From NCBI RefSeq assembly GCF_003473485.1, contig NC_053042.1, positions 28,259,262 to 28,323,261 of the forward strand: DNA of 64,000 bases, given 5' to 3'. This document shows positions 14,413 to 24,806 of the stretch, piece after piece; position 1 is the first letter of the stretch, and every line of letters begins with the position of its first letter. A model generated the notes under the pieces. The model made no database searches. It had not been told where the DNA came from and saw nothing but the letters and a program-made list of their open reading frames with translations. Position numbers and translations under genes: made by a program. This DNA is from Medicago truncatula. Taxonomy: Eukaryota; Streptophyta; Magnoliopsida; Fabales; Fabaceae.

Positions 14413-15975
14413 TCATAAGCAACAAACAACATCAATACACCACCATCACAATGAATATATATAAATGCATATTCAACATCAACATCAACCATCAGATAAT
14501 AACTGCAATCAACAACCAAGACTCATGCAAATGACATGACAACACTGCTAAGACACCATCTTAGACTTCTCAATGAAATGCAATATGCATGTGGTACCAA
14601 ACAGGACCGAAGCCCTCACCGCTTTTGAATGGTTAAAGCATTCATCAGGACCGAAGCCCTCACCGCTGTTGAGCAACTAGTACTCCAGGACCGAAGCCCT
14701 CACCGTTGTTTTATGCATATGCAATGGACCTACTTGTGTATATCTACATACAACTGACCATGCAATGCAACTCAATATGACTCCACTTTAACAATATGTA
14801 TGATTCAGCAATTGGCATACATTTCAACCATCATCAGTAATCATTAATCCAGTAGTTCAATCAACCAAAATAATGCATAATTATATATAACCATGCTCAA
14901 AAACAACAACATCAACCACTACTATTCAAGCTAGCAAAACAACATTCAGGAACTGTGCAGCTCGCCTCGCGAGCACAACTGCTCGCCATGGCGAGTTCAC
15001 AAAACACTAGCTCGCCATGGCGAGTTCAAGGCGAACTCGAGGCGAGTGAACATCAGGTGCTCTCGGGAAAAATGACATTTTCTCACTCAAATCCCAATTC
15101 TAAGTTCCCTATTCACCTTTTTAATCCAAAACTTTCACCATTCATCATTAAAATCATCCAGGTACCTTAAACCATCCCCAAAACATCTTATAACAACTTT
15201 TCAAAAATCAAGTTTTGATATGGGCTACTCGCCATGGCGAGTTGGTCTGCTCGCGAGGCGAGCTATGAAGTTGCTCACTCGCCATGGCGAGCACAGCTAC
15301 TCGCGAGGCGAGCGATGAACTTCTGTACGGGCAGAAAACTGGTTTTACCCAAAAATCTCATTTTTCTTCCAATCACTCCCCAAATCAGTTTACAGATACG
15401 AATTAACTTTCTGTATGCACTTAGAACCTATTTCTAACACCAAATTCACACTTACAACTTCAAATTCATCATTTCATCATAAAAACTCAATTTCCCCAAT
15501 TCTCACCAAAACTCTGTTAAACACAAAATCAGAATTTAATAACTACATTCTTGAAGTAAACCTCACCCTTACCTTAGTTCAGAATGAAAATGCACAGCAA
15601 AAATGGATTCCCTTGGTTCTTCTCTCTTGTTCCTGGTTTTCTCTCCCTTGGCTTGGTTTCACGTAAAAACTGCTTCTGACATCTATTTCCCAACTTCCCT
15701 CTTACTTAACTCCCTAATATTTCATTTAACTCCCCATAATTTCTATTAACTTCTATTAACTCCCCAAAACACCAAAATAATTATTATTTCATACTTATTC
15801 TAATTATTATTAAATAACTATATAATAAAATAATTCACCACATAAATCATCCAAAATCACACATATATATATAAATATATGCATACACTCCGCATAAATC
15901 ACCAAACATCATATATAAATATATATATACTCCACATAAATTAAAATAATTAATTATAACAACTAGGGCGTTACA
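13861..15975. mobile_element. Solo LTR, 2.1 kb
   Basis: It starts TGTAACACCC and ends GGGCGTTACA, an inverted TG..CA terminus, and is flanked by identical 5-bp duplications CTCTT (13856-13860 and 15976-15980). It has no internal retrotransposon genes and no second LTR, so it is best read as a solo LTR left by recombination. A long LTR of this kind suggests a Ty3/gypsy element. Internal features are a (TA)n run at 14368-14411, three copies of GGACCGAAGCCCTCACCG (about 14605-14705), and eight GC-rich dyads of the CTCGCCATGGCGAG/CTCGCGAGGCGAG type between about 14958 and 15315. Confidence 0.9.
14368..14411. repeat. (TA)n microsatellite
   Basis: About 22 uninterrupted TA dinucleotides inside the solo LTR. 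Confidence 0.95.
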
Positions 15976-16034
15976 CTCTTCGTCTTCGTGGTGGAGCTAA
16001 GAAGCGTAAGAAGAAGACCTTCACCAAAATTTCT

Positions 16035-16301
16035 CACAATCGGGTCAACATGAATCTGGGTCGGGTCAGTTTCTGGAACTGAAGCTGAAACTTTTGCTGC
16101 TGAAGAAGTGGATGATGTTGATGGAGAAGATGAAGATGGTGTTGTTGAACGTTTAGAACTTGATGAACGTTTTGTAACTTTTCTTGTTCCAACACCAACT
16201 GGTATGTTCCTTAAAGCACCACCTTTTGCCCAATATCTTTTGCAATGTTCTTGTTCTGGAAAATTTTGTTTCATGGGTTGAAATGTTGTTCGGTCTTGCA
16301 T
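16035..16301 (-). pseudogene. Captured Dof transcription factor fragment
   Basis: From an ATG at 16301 the minus strand reads MQDRTTFQPMKQNFPEQEHC and then directly KRYWAKGGALRNIPVGVGTR. That second block is the C-terminal half of the Dof DNA-binding domain. A Ser/Thr-rich stretch follows, ending in VPETDPTQI. The N-terminal half of the Dof finger, with its first zinc-binding cysteines, is missing through an internal deletion, and a GGG-type glycine run is altered. Near 16035 homology stops and the frame runs antisense into the S27a piece. A Dof protein would bind AAAG promoter sites; this one lacks an intact finger. Confidence 0.85.
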
Positions 16302-17351
16302 TTTTATGTGGTAACAACTTGAATAAAAATAAAACTAAAAGGTAACAACTTTGATTAGAAAATGAATACAATTTTATGCCTTTTGAATTAATTTTTTTTT
16401 TTGAAGATTGTTATGAAGACATGAAAATTGAAGATTGAATGTGTATTATTTTGGATTTTATTTTAAATTTTTTCTGATTTTTTTATATTATTTAATATCT
16501 TTTTTTATTTATTTAATTTATAAAATGATTTTATTATTTTTAATTTTTTTAATTCATTATTTACACGCTGGCATGCCATGCAAGCGTTGACTAGGTCAAA
16601 ATTGACCAAAAGTATCAAATTTGCAATGGGGCTAAATCTTAGGGGACTAAAATTGTAGTTTTTGTACTTAGGGGGCCAAAATTGCAAGTTTTTGAAAGTT
16701 AGAGGGGGGAAAGTGCACTTTAACCTTATTTTTAATATATTAAAAATAGAATCTCCTTCCATTTCACCCTCTTCTTATTCTTCACGGATCCTCTTATTCG
16801 TTCCTCTTCTTCTTCATTGTTTCATTCAATGCTTCATCAATTCATCTTAATCAAATCAAAATTCTGGAAAACTAAATTCATCTTCGTGCAACATCTTCAT
16901 CTTCATCAATTCATCCAAATCCAAATTGAAATTCTGGAAAATGGTGTGGGTTTAAACCCATATCTTCATCTTCTATTTTGATATTCATTTCTGCTTCTGG
17001 GTGTGTTTTGTTCAATTTGTTTCTTGTTTCCTCTTCAATACACTATCTGGTTTTCTGATCGATCTGGACAGTGATGCTTGTTATTGAGTTTGATCATCAA
17101 ATTCATCATCTTCATCCCCCAATTCATTTCTCAGATGTGTAATTACTACCCTTTACACCATTCATCTTTCTCACAACCACACTTAGATCCAATTCGATCA
17201 AATTGTTTATGGAAATTGGGTCTTTAACAAAGTTACTGCACCAAGATCTGGAACTTTTATGTATTTTCCCTCAATCATGAAGGTCACTCCGACCTTATTG
17301 TTGTGTTGTGTTGTGTTTTGTTCGCTTTTATTTAAGTTTGTGAAGATAATT

Positions 17352-17549
17352 TTATGAGCTTTGTTTCTGCTTGATTCATCTTGATCTTTTATACTTCAAT
17401 TATGAATTTAGATTTGGGAGGAAGAAGAATGATACGAAGAAGGAGGACGATTATGAGCTTGGTTTCTGCTTGATTCATCTTGATCTTTTATGCTTCAATT
17501 ATGAATTTAGATTTGGAAGGAAGAAGAATGATACGAAGAAGGAGGACGA
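17352..17549. repeat. 99-bp tandem duplication
   Basis: Two near-identical units start at 17352 and 17451, each beginning TTATGAGCTT and containing GATACGAAGAAGGAGGACGA. The open frame across them arises from the repeat and has no recognised product. It lies inside the outer Mutator-like element. Confidence 0.9.
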
Positions 17550-18017
17550 TTATGTTTGTTTCATTAAGATGAGAATGATAGGAAGTGATTAATTTCTAAA
17601 AAAAATTATGTTTGTTTGATTAAGATGATAAAGTTTATGAAAATGATGAAGAAAGAGTGGAGGGAAGAAGATGATACTAAGAGAAGATGAACATGGGGAG
17701 ATAATTTTATTAAATTTCAAAAATATAGTTTCTGATTTTTTAAAATATTTTTTAATTAGGTAAAATTGAATAATTGCCAACTGGATGCCACATGTACAGG
17801 TTTGCATAGTCAGCATATTTCAAATAGGCAAAAATGAGACAAATCACCAAGAAAGTGGGTTCAGGGACTATTTTAAAAAACAAAAAATTTTGCAAGGACA
17901 ATTTTCAAATAAAATTTTTACCAGGGACTAAAACTCAAACTCGCTATATTTGTAGGGACCAAAAACATATTTTAGCCCATTATTATTTTATGAAAGGATT
18001 TGGTTAGTATTGATATG

Positions 18018-19135
18018 TTTTTTTTTTTTAAGGAAACATTCTTATAGCATTTACTTGATAATAAGAGTTTCAATACAATGAGTATTTCAAAATAAACAGC
18101 AGGATCAGCTAGGAATGTGGTTTCTCTTGCAAGAGTATGAGCGACCTCATTGGCTTGTCGCCTAATAAACTCGACCCTAGAGTTAGAAAATAAAGAAGTA
18201 AACAAAGAACAACAAGAAGAAATAATGAAACCAAATTCAGACATAGAAAAGCATCAGAAGTCAGCTTAGGACCCGTTTCAAAATCCACGCTATCAAATTG
18301 CATGTCACTCAACCATTATAAAGCCAAATGCAAGTCAAGTGCTTCGCTCATGTCAACCGAAACAAGACAAGGATACGTAACAGTCTTGGCCAGAACAAAA
18401 AGTATCATATGAATCACAAACACAAATGTCAATACCTGTTCGGTTGAGGGAAAAGAAGAGAAAGTGGCGTCAGCATTTGTATCTCCCCGACATAGCTGCC
18501 ACTTACGTACACCATGTAGTACCGAAGTGGAAGCCCCCCCCCCCATCAAGAGTCGGTGATGGCTGGTTCTGACTGGTTGATGCAAGAACTGCGGGGGTGT
18601 TAGCCAACTGCCAAACATGCATCTTGTTAGTCATGAAGCATAGCTTTTATTCTCTCCACAACATAAACTTTAGCATCAACTACCTCATTCCACACTTTAT
18701 TGTTTCTTTGTTTTCAGATACTCCACAACACAACAAAATAAAGCCGCATCTTCCTTAGATAAATCATGTAATGCTTTGAAAATAATATTCTTGCTATTCA
18801 TATCTTGTTGTAGCAAAATAGAAATAGAAGAAAACAAAGGAAACATACTCCAAACACTTAAACTACCTGGACATTGAAGAAATAAATTAAATGCATCTTC
18901 AATGCCCACCGTACACAGTGTACAATCCATACGACATGTGACTCCTTTATCTTTTAGATGTACATAAGTTGGTAAGCAATTTCTACAGATTGGCCACATA
19001 ATTTTTTTTTTTACTTTTGGGGGAATCTTGAGCTTCCAAGTTAGATTCCAAGTGCTTTGTATCTTAAAATGGGATGTATCAAGTAATTCTTGCACACGAA
19101 TAGAGTATTCACCATGATTTTTTTTTTCTTTTCAG
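18018..19135 (-). pseudogene. LINE relic: zf-RVT plus RNase H region
   Basis: The minus strand shows first a zinc-binding RT domain (TWNLTWKLKIPPKVKKKIMW, CRNCLPTYVHLKDKGVTC, CTLCTVGIEDAFNLFLQCPG), then an RNase H-like region (VLAKTVTYPCLVSVDMSEAL; then VEFIRRQANEVAHTLARE). Frame changes near 18690 and 18300 and stops show it is dead. A T-run on plus at about 18019-18030 is the poly(A) tail of the minus-strand element, giving a 3' end. A run of C at about 18535 probably contributes to the frameshift. The 5' part of the element is absent. Confidence 0.8.
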
Positions 19136-19687
19136 ATGAGTCAATCTTCCGTCACTAATGGGTAGAGCGGTGTGTTCATTATACGTTCAACTACCTAATG
19201 ATAAAAAATTGTCAATTAATCTTAATTATTTGGTAAAAAAATAAAGGTTTAAATACAGTTTTAACTCTCCAACTTTTATATATGTGCAATTTTGGCCCTC
19301 CTAATTTATTTTATGCAATTTTAATCTCCTAAGTTTATCCTTTTTTTTTATTTTAAAATCCCCATATTCATATGTGGCGGGATTTATTTAAAGTCTATGA
19401 TAGCGATATACTTCTTTTACATCTAACCATCTCTCTTTCATCTCTTCACTTTCCATCATCATATCTATCTTTCTAATCTATTCCTACAACCTTCCATCGA
19501 TGCAAGCAATAATAGAATTTTTAAAATTTCCCATTTAAATTGAACCCACAACAACACTGCCTCGTCTTATATAAAAGTAAAACCCCTACTCTAAATATCG
19601 TGTGCTCGCTCTTTTTGTTGTTTGGTGGAGAAACAAGTCATCGTTGTGGACTTGTGGACTTTGGAAGAGAAAAACAATGGGACCAGC
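19136..19687. other. Intergenic
   Basis: No gene is seen. Around 19240-19390 is a single element end of the 'caattttggccctcctaa' type without a recognisable partner. Confidence 0.4.
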
Positions 19688-19856
19688 TAGGGGTGGAAAT
19701 AGGTCAGGTCAGGTCAGATTTTGAAAGGTCAGTCTGGCTTACAAAAAAAATTAAAAGCTTGAGTCAGGCCTGTCATAGGCTGTTTTTCTTGGTCTAGCCT
19801 GACATATTTAAAGGAATGGTTTGAAAGCTTACTTTCAGGCCACTTTACAATAAGAC

Positions 19857-20073
19857 TGTAGAAACTCAGGAAATACATAGAAACTCAGAAAAAGACATGG
19901 AGAAATATGTTTGTATATTTACTGAATGCTCTCAATTACAATAAGGTGCTCCTATATATATTGTACGATAGGAGACAAGAAATCAAGGAAAACAATTACA
20001 CATAAAACTAATTGATCCTATTATAATTGAGATATTAATTACAATAATGAGAAGATCATATAATATCGTAACA
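19857..20073 (-). repeat. Copia 3' LTR
   Basis: 217 bp, starting TGTAGAAACTC and ending ATCGTAACA, with an internal near-repeat of TAGAAACTCAGG. It is preceded on the minus strand by the polypurine tract. Three substitutions relative to the other LTR. Confidence 0.95.
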
Positions 20074-20086
20074 TCCCCCCTCAAAC

Positions 20087-21480
20087 TCAAGTAGGTGGAA
20101 TTGTGACCAACTTGAGTTTGGATACTAAAATGCGGAAGCGACTAGGAGAATGAGGTTTTGTAAACAAATCAGCTGGCTGGTCAAGAGTGCCAATGGAGAC
20201 AAGCTGTAGTTCATGACGAAGAAGATGTTGACGAATGAAGTGACAATCAATCTCTATATGCTTAGTGCGCTCATGGAAAACATCATTGTGGGCAATTTGA
20301 ATGGCACTGCGATTGTCACAATAAAGATCAACAGGTGAAGATTGAGATGTCTCTAAATCAGCAAGAAGCCAACGAAGCCACAATATCTCAGATGTAGTAT
20401 CAGCAAGGGCACGATACTCAGCTTCTGTACTAGAGCGAGCTGTCAGAGTTTGTTTCTTGCTACGCCAAGAAATAAGAGAGTCTCCAAGAAAAATACAAAA
20501 ACCAGTAGTAGAGCGACGGTCACTAGGATCACCTGCCCAATCTGCATCAGAGTAGGCTCTAAGAATCAAGGGAGATGTGACTGAATAGTGAAGACCATGA
20601 AACATAGTACCCTTGATATACCGAATGATTCGAAGAACAGCAGCATAATGGGTGCTCCGTGGGGCATTCATGAATTGACTAACTAAATGAACAGCATAAG
20701 AGATATCTGGTCGAGTAACAGTAAGGTAAATCAAGCTGCCTACGAGTTGACGATAAAGAGTTGCATCGTCAAGTAAGGTACCATCTTGAGGAGAAAATCG
20801 AACATTTGGTTCAAGAGGAGTGTGCTCAATTTTACAATCAGTGAGACCTGCTCGAGAGACAAGATCAGAAGCATACTTAGCCTGTGAGAGAAATAAACCA
20901 TCAATGGAAGATAAAACTTCAAGCCCCAAAAAATAACTTAACGGTCCAAGATCCTTCATCTCAAAATGTTGAAACAAGAATTGCTTAAGCTCGACAATTC
21001 CAACAGAGTCATTACCAGTAATAATCATGTCATCAACATAAAGTAGCAACACAATAGTACCATTTTCTGTTTTTCGAGTAAAAAGAGCAGAATCATGAGG
21101 ACTTGAAGAGAAACCCAACTGACTTAGAGTACTGTGAAATTTAGCAAACCAAGCCCGAGGTGCTTGCTTAAGACCATAAAGTGCCTTACGAAGACGACAA
21201 ACTTTGCTTTCCTGACAAGTATAACCTGGAGGAGGACGCATATAAACCTCTTCTTCTAATTCACCATTCAGAAATGCATTTTTAACATCCATTTGTGTAA
21301 GTGACCATTGGCGAGAGGCTGCAATGGCTAAAAGAGTTCGAACTGAGGTAATGCGAGCCACAGGAGCAAAAGTTTCTTCATAATCAATACCATACTCTTG
21401 AGTGAAGCCTTTGGCCACTAGACGAGCTTTGTATCGCTCAATTGAACCATCTGAATGTGTCTTGATTTTGTATACCCACT
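20087..21480 (-). pseudogene. Copia reverse transcriptase and RNase H
   Basis: The frame is uninterrupted from the left breakpoint of the inversion to a stop at 20087. It starts in the RT fingers (AKGFTQEYGIDYEETFAPVA), continues through MDVKNAFLNGELEEEVYM, the catalytic LLLYVDDMIITG motif and the conserved DISYAVHLVSQFM block, and ends with RNase H (AYSDADWAGDPSDRRSTTG, STEAEYRAL, DNRSAIQIA). All expected catalytic acidic residues seem present. It copies RNA to cDNA and degrades the template in cytoplasmic particles. It lacks any start codon of its own because the upstream pol part is inverted away. It is counted as a pseudogene because the polyprotein is broken. Confidence 0.93.
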
Positions 21481-21574
21481 TGATTCAAAATTGCCCCACT
21501 CTTCCTCCACGACCTAATCAGAACAAGAATCAACCTCGTCCTAATTCTTCTAGGCCGGTGCTTGCAACTGTTTC
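21337..21574. repeat. Left inversion breakpoint with duplicated borders
   Basis: 21337-21482 is the inverted copy of 23357-23503 (start of RT). 21477-21574 is the inverted copy of 23501-23597 (end of gag). The join falls in CACTTG (21477-21482), six bases shared by both source segments. Reading by eye, the RT copies appear identical and the gag copies differ at one base. Confidence 0.9.
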
Positions 21575-23503
21575 CTCTGCCAATGAATCTCTAGAAGCCT
21601 CTCAACGTGCTTTCTCTGCGACTGACCTTGAATCCATCCTTAGACAACTTCTTCCATCTGGTAACGGTAATACTCATGCAGCTCTTTCCACCACACCAGG
21701 TAATTCTAAATGGTATTTAGATTCTGCCTGTTGTAACCACATGACATCTTCATCCCATCTTTTTTCATCTTTATCTGAAAATATCACTACTCATTCTATC
21801 CACACAGCTGATGGGTCTCTTATGCCTGTAAGTCATAAGGGTTCTATATCCTTATCTAATCTAAGCTTACCTGATACATATCTCATCCCAAAACTAAACT
21901 TTAATCTTATCTCTGTTGGCCAATTATGTGATCTTGGTTATGAACTTACTTTCTCTTCCTCCGGTTGTCGTGTGCAGGACAAACAGACGGGACAACTCAT
22001 AGGGACTGGATGTAAGATCGGAAGGTTATTTGAGCTCACTCAACTACATGTTCCTCGTGTCTCCAAAAATATTTGTGCTGCTTCCACAGATTCCTCCATC
22101 CAGCTTTGGCATCAACGTCTTGCTCATAGCTCTATTGGAAAATTGCGTCCTCTAGTGTGTCAAGGTCATTTAGGATCAGTAACTAATGAGTCTTTTGATT
22201 GTACTGCCTGTCAAACGGCTAAACAACCAGCTTTGTCATTTAATAAAAGTACTAATATTTCAGCTTCACCGTTTGATCTTGTCCACTCTGATATTTGGGG
22301 ACCTGCTCCCACTCCTACAATGGGAGGTTCTCGGTATTTTGTTTTGTTTATTGATGATTATTCTCGTTTTACATGGATATACTTGATGAAAAATCGTCAT
22401 GAGCTTCCTCAAATTTACATTAAGTTTGCAAAAATGATTCAAACACAATTTTCTAAAATTATTAAAGTTTTTCGCCGAGATAATGCCATGGAATATCGTG
22501 ATTCTAAACTCTTAGATTTTCTTGGTGAGCAGGGTACCTTGTCTGAATTCTCTTGTCCATATACATCTCAACAAAATGGTCGTGCTGAGAGAAAACATCG
22601 TCACATTCTTGACTTTGTCCGTGCCATGCTTATCTCAGCCTCTTGTCCTGAACGTGCTTGGGGTGAAGCTTCTCTTACTGCTGTCCACATTATCAATCGT
22701 CTTCCTTCATCTATCTTTGGTAATATCTCTCCTTTTGAGCGTCTTTACCATACTACACCTGATTATAATTTACTTAAGGTGTTTGGTTGTGCTTGTTTTG
22801 TCCTCCTCCAACCCCACGAACATACTAAACTTGAGCCTCGTGCCCGTCTTTGTTGTTTTCTTGGTTATGGTATTGAACATAAAGGTTATCGATGTTGGGA
22901 TCCCATTTCTCAACGCATTCGCACCTCCCGTCATGTTGTCTTTTGGGAACATAAAATGTTCTCTTCCTTGTCAAATTTTGTTTCAATTCCGTCCACTTCC
23001 ACTCCTTTATTTACTAACCCTGATGTTGACTATTTTAATAGTGACACATATGCAGGTTCTTCTAGTGAGCTCTCTTCCCCTTCCGATGTTCCATCCACTT
23101 CAAATGATGATGTTCCAATTGTTGATCCTGCACCATCCACTACTGAGATTCCTGGAAGGGTAAGAAATACACCTTCTTACCTTCGTGATTACCATTGTTA
23201 TTCTACTATGCTTCACCTTCATGAACCGCAGTCCTATAAGGAAGCCTCTACAGATCCTCATTGGCAGCAAGCTATGATAGAAGAATTACAAGCATTAGAG
23301 AAAACCCACACATGGGACCTTGTTGATCCTCCATCTAATAAGCCTCTGGTTGGATGCAAGTGGGTATACAAAATCAAGACACATTCAGATGGTTCAATTG
23401 AGCGATACAAAGCTCGTCTAGTGGCCAAAGGCTTCACTCAAGAGTATGGTATTGATTATGAAGAAACTTTTGCTCCTGTGGCTCGCATTACCTCAGTTCG
23501 AAA
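21481..23503 (+). pseudogene. Copia protease-integrase segment, inverted
   Basis: Read on plus, this is the normal internal order but in the opposite direction to the rest of the element. It contains the gag tail, a protease active-site region (WYLDSACCNHMTSSS), the integrase zinc site (LWHQRLAHSS ... CTACQTAK), and the DDE core (LVHSDIWGPAP, FIDDYSRFTWIYLM, the second Asp near FRRDNAMEY, Glu in QNGRAERKHRHILD). The GKR-like segment and the RT start follow, ending at ITSVR just before the right breakpoint. The apparent extension at the N-terminus (21402-21480) is antisense RT. The segment is open throughout yet has no promoter or start in this orientation. Confidence 0.92.
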
Positions 23504-23597
23504 CAGTTGCAAGCACCGGCCTAGAAGAATTAGGACGAGGTTGATTCTTGTTCTGATTAGGTCGTGGAGGACGAGTGGGGCAATTTTGAATCAAGTG
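23357..23597. repeat. Right inversion breakpoint with duplicated borders
   Basis: The start-of-RT copy (23357-23503) is joined to an inverted gag-end copy (23501-23597), with three shared bases GAA at 23501-23503. It is the partner of 21337-21574. Confidence 0.9.
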
Positions 23598-24407
23598 CCC
23601 TGGACTCTTGCAATACCGACAACAGTTTGAAGCAATGTGACCTTTTTGCATACAATTACGACATTCAATAGTTGGGCAATCAGAGAAGGAATGTCCAGAT
23701 TTCTGACAGTGGCGACAAGGCTTGGTTGCATTGTTTGTAACTGCGAAGGCTAGATCAGCTTTTGGGCGAACAAGCTGCAACCTAGTTTCTTCAGACTTGA
23801 GACAAGGAAGAGCATTCTCAAGTGTAGGCAAAGGATTCTGGTGTAACAAAGATGCTCGGACTGGTTCATATTCATCCGTAAGAGCCATCAAAAATTGAAT
23901 AAGACGAACACGATCGCGATGAGTCTCATATGTTTTCATATCAGTTGCATCTTTTAATGAAGGCTCACATGATGTCAACTGATTTCATATAACTTCCATC
24001 TGTGCTAAGAACTCATAAACAGGTTGACCAGATTGTTGTTTCAAATTACTAAGATCCTTCAACAATTGATATTGATGAGATAAATCAGAAATAGTGTACC
24101 TTTGTTTCAAATGATCCCATACCTCTTTTGCGTTCTCAAAACGCCCAAATTGCAGATGAATACTAGGAATGGAGGTGTTGCGAAACCAGGTAATAATTTG
24201 ATGGTTCTTGCTATCCCATTCCTCTAATTTATCAGCAAAGGCATCTGCAGTATCATCTTTACCTTTGGTGGGGCACTTTTTATCACCGGTTACATAACGC
24301 CAAAGCCTGCGACCTTTCAAGAATCCGCACATAGATTCAGCCCAGTGGTTATAATTAGAACCATTGAGAATAATTGAAATAGGAGGCGTGACTTCAAGTT
24401 TCTCCAT
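23505..24407 (-). pseudogene. Copia gag with in-frame stop
   Basis: Gag forms the particle that packages retrotransposon RNA. Start chosen: the ATG at 24407 (MEKLEVTPPISIILNGSNYN). The conserved UBN2-type region follows (YNHWAESMCGFLKGRRLW, VWDHLKQRYTI). A TGA at 23985-23987 interrupts it after QMEVI, and the same frame then continues (SCEPSLKDATDMKTYETHRD) to two adjacent CCHC-type zinc knuckles (CRHCQKSGHSFSDCP and CRNCMQKGHIASNC), with a third, CRYCKSPGHLIQNC, just behind. The frame ends where the inverted segment begins. The stop is a nonsense change, not a frameshift. Confidence 0.9.
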
Positions 24408-24806
24408 TATAGAATCAAGGAAGAATAATACGGTAAGAACTGAATTGGGGAAAATTGACTGACAAAACAAGAAATTGAAAAGATCTCACCAAAAAACTTT
24501 CGATGTTGTTTTGATGAAAATTGGCCAAGTTGTAATTAGCCAATTTACTACAGGACAAGCTAACAATTGTTGTCGCAACCTAACAATTGTTATAAGGGGA
24601 AAAGAGACTCAAAAAAGTGGAACTTGTGAGGAAATTGAACATGAGTATATAAATAAACGAGACGGCGGCAGCGGTAATTATTATTATATTTTTTTTTTTA
24701 TATATAAAGTAAAATATGATGAGATAATATGTGTGACGGTGAAAAACAAATAACTTAAACACCACAGGAAAAAAAAATGAATCGAAAGCCTAAGCTCTTG
24801 ATACCA
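24408..24806 (-). other. Copia leader with tRNA primer site
   Basis: The untranslated leader lies between the 5' LTR and gag. The site at 24794-24806 resembles the 3' end complement of initiator-Met tRNA with one extra A. Small open frames here are not supported. Confidence 0.8.

Larger units (their letters stand above)
13795..16028 (+). pseudogene. Captured ubiquitin-RPS27a fusion fragment, split by an LTR
   Basis: At 13795-13860 the translation is LDDGRILVDYNIQNESTLHL plus AL, the C-terminal third of ubiquitin with several substitutions. At 15981-16028 it resumes as RLRGGAKKRKKKTFTK, the ubiquitin Gly-Gly end fused to the basic start of 40S ribosomal protein S27a. The two parts are separated exactly by a solo LTR and its target duplication. 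Homology stops after TFTK. The first two thirds of ubiquitin and the S27a zinc-finger body are absent, so no functional ubiquitin or ribosomal protein can be produced. Confidence 0.9.
13359..16725. mobile_element. Inner Pack-MULE carrying gene fragments
   Basis: The ends are GGCTAAAGTGCAC and, on the opposite strand, GGTTAAAGTGCAC. The arms run about 270-290 bp (13359 to about 13640; about 16450 to 16725). Target duplications are perfect: TTATTTTTA at 13350-13358 and 16726-16734. Nine-bp duplications with long TIRs mark the Mutator superfamily. Between the arms are fragments of unrelated host genes: ubiquitin-S27a on plus, Dof on minus, and possibly a third unrecognised piece on minus at about 13640-13790. 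This makes it a Pack-MULE. Removing the solo LTR at 13861-15975 leaves about 1.25 kb, a typical size. No transposase is present. Confidence 0.92.
13074..17977. mobile_element. Outer Mutator-like element with long TIRs
   Basis: The left arm (13074 to about 13300) and right arm (about 17755 to 17977) are long inverted repeats, starting GGCTAAAATATGC and ending ACATATTTTAGCC. The shared landmarks CCACATGTACA and GCATAGTCAGCATA occur in inverted order. Flanks match at 8 of 9 positions (TATTATTAT at 13065-13073, CATTATTAT at 17978-17986), as expected for a 9-bp MULE target duplication in a simple AT context. No transposase is visible, so it is non-autonomous. A second MULE inserted at 13359-16725 accounts for most of its length. 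The remaining 16735-17755 contains a 99-bp tandem duplication and CT-rich sequence resembling a 5' untranslated region; its source gene is not recognised. Confidence 0.85.

Noticed and set aside
14955-15666. Plus-strand frames in the solo LTR
   Set aside because: They arise from palindromic GC-rich motifs inside an LTR; none resembles a protein family.
21402-21480. N-terminus of the plus-strand Copia frame
   Set aside because: This stretch is antisense to the RT start; real integrase-side homology begins at the breakpoint near 21481.
22522-23163. 213-codon plus-strand frame inside the integrase segment
   Set aside because: It is a leucine-rich shadow frame of the integrase coding sequence.
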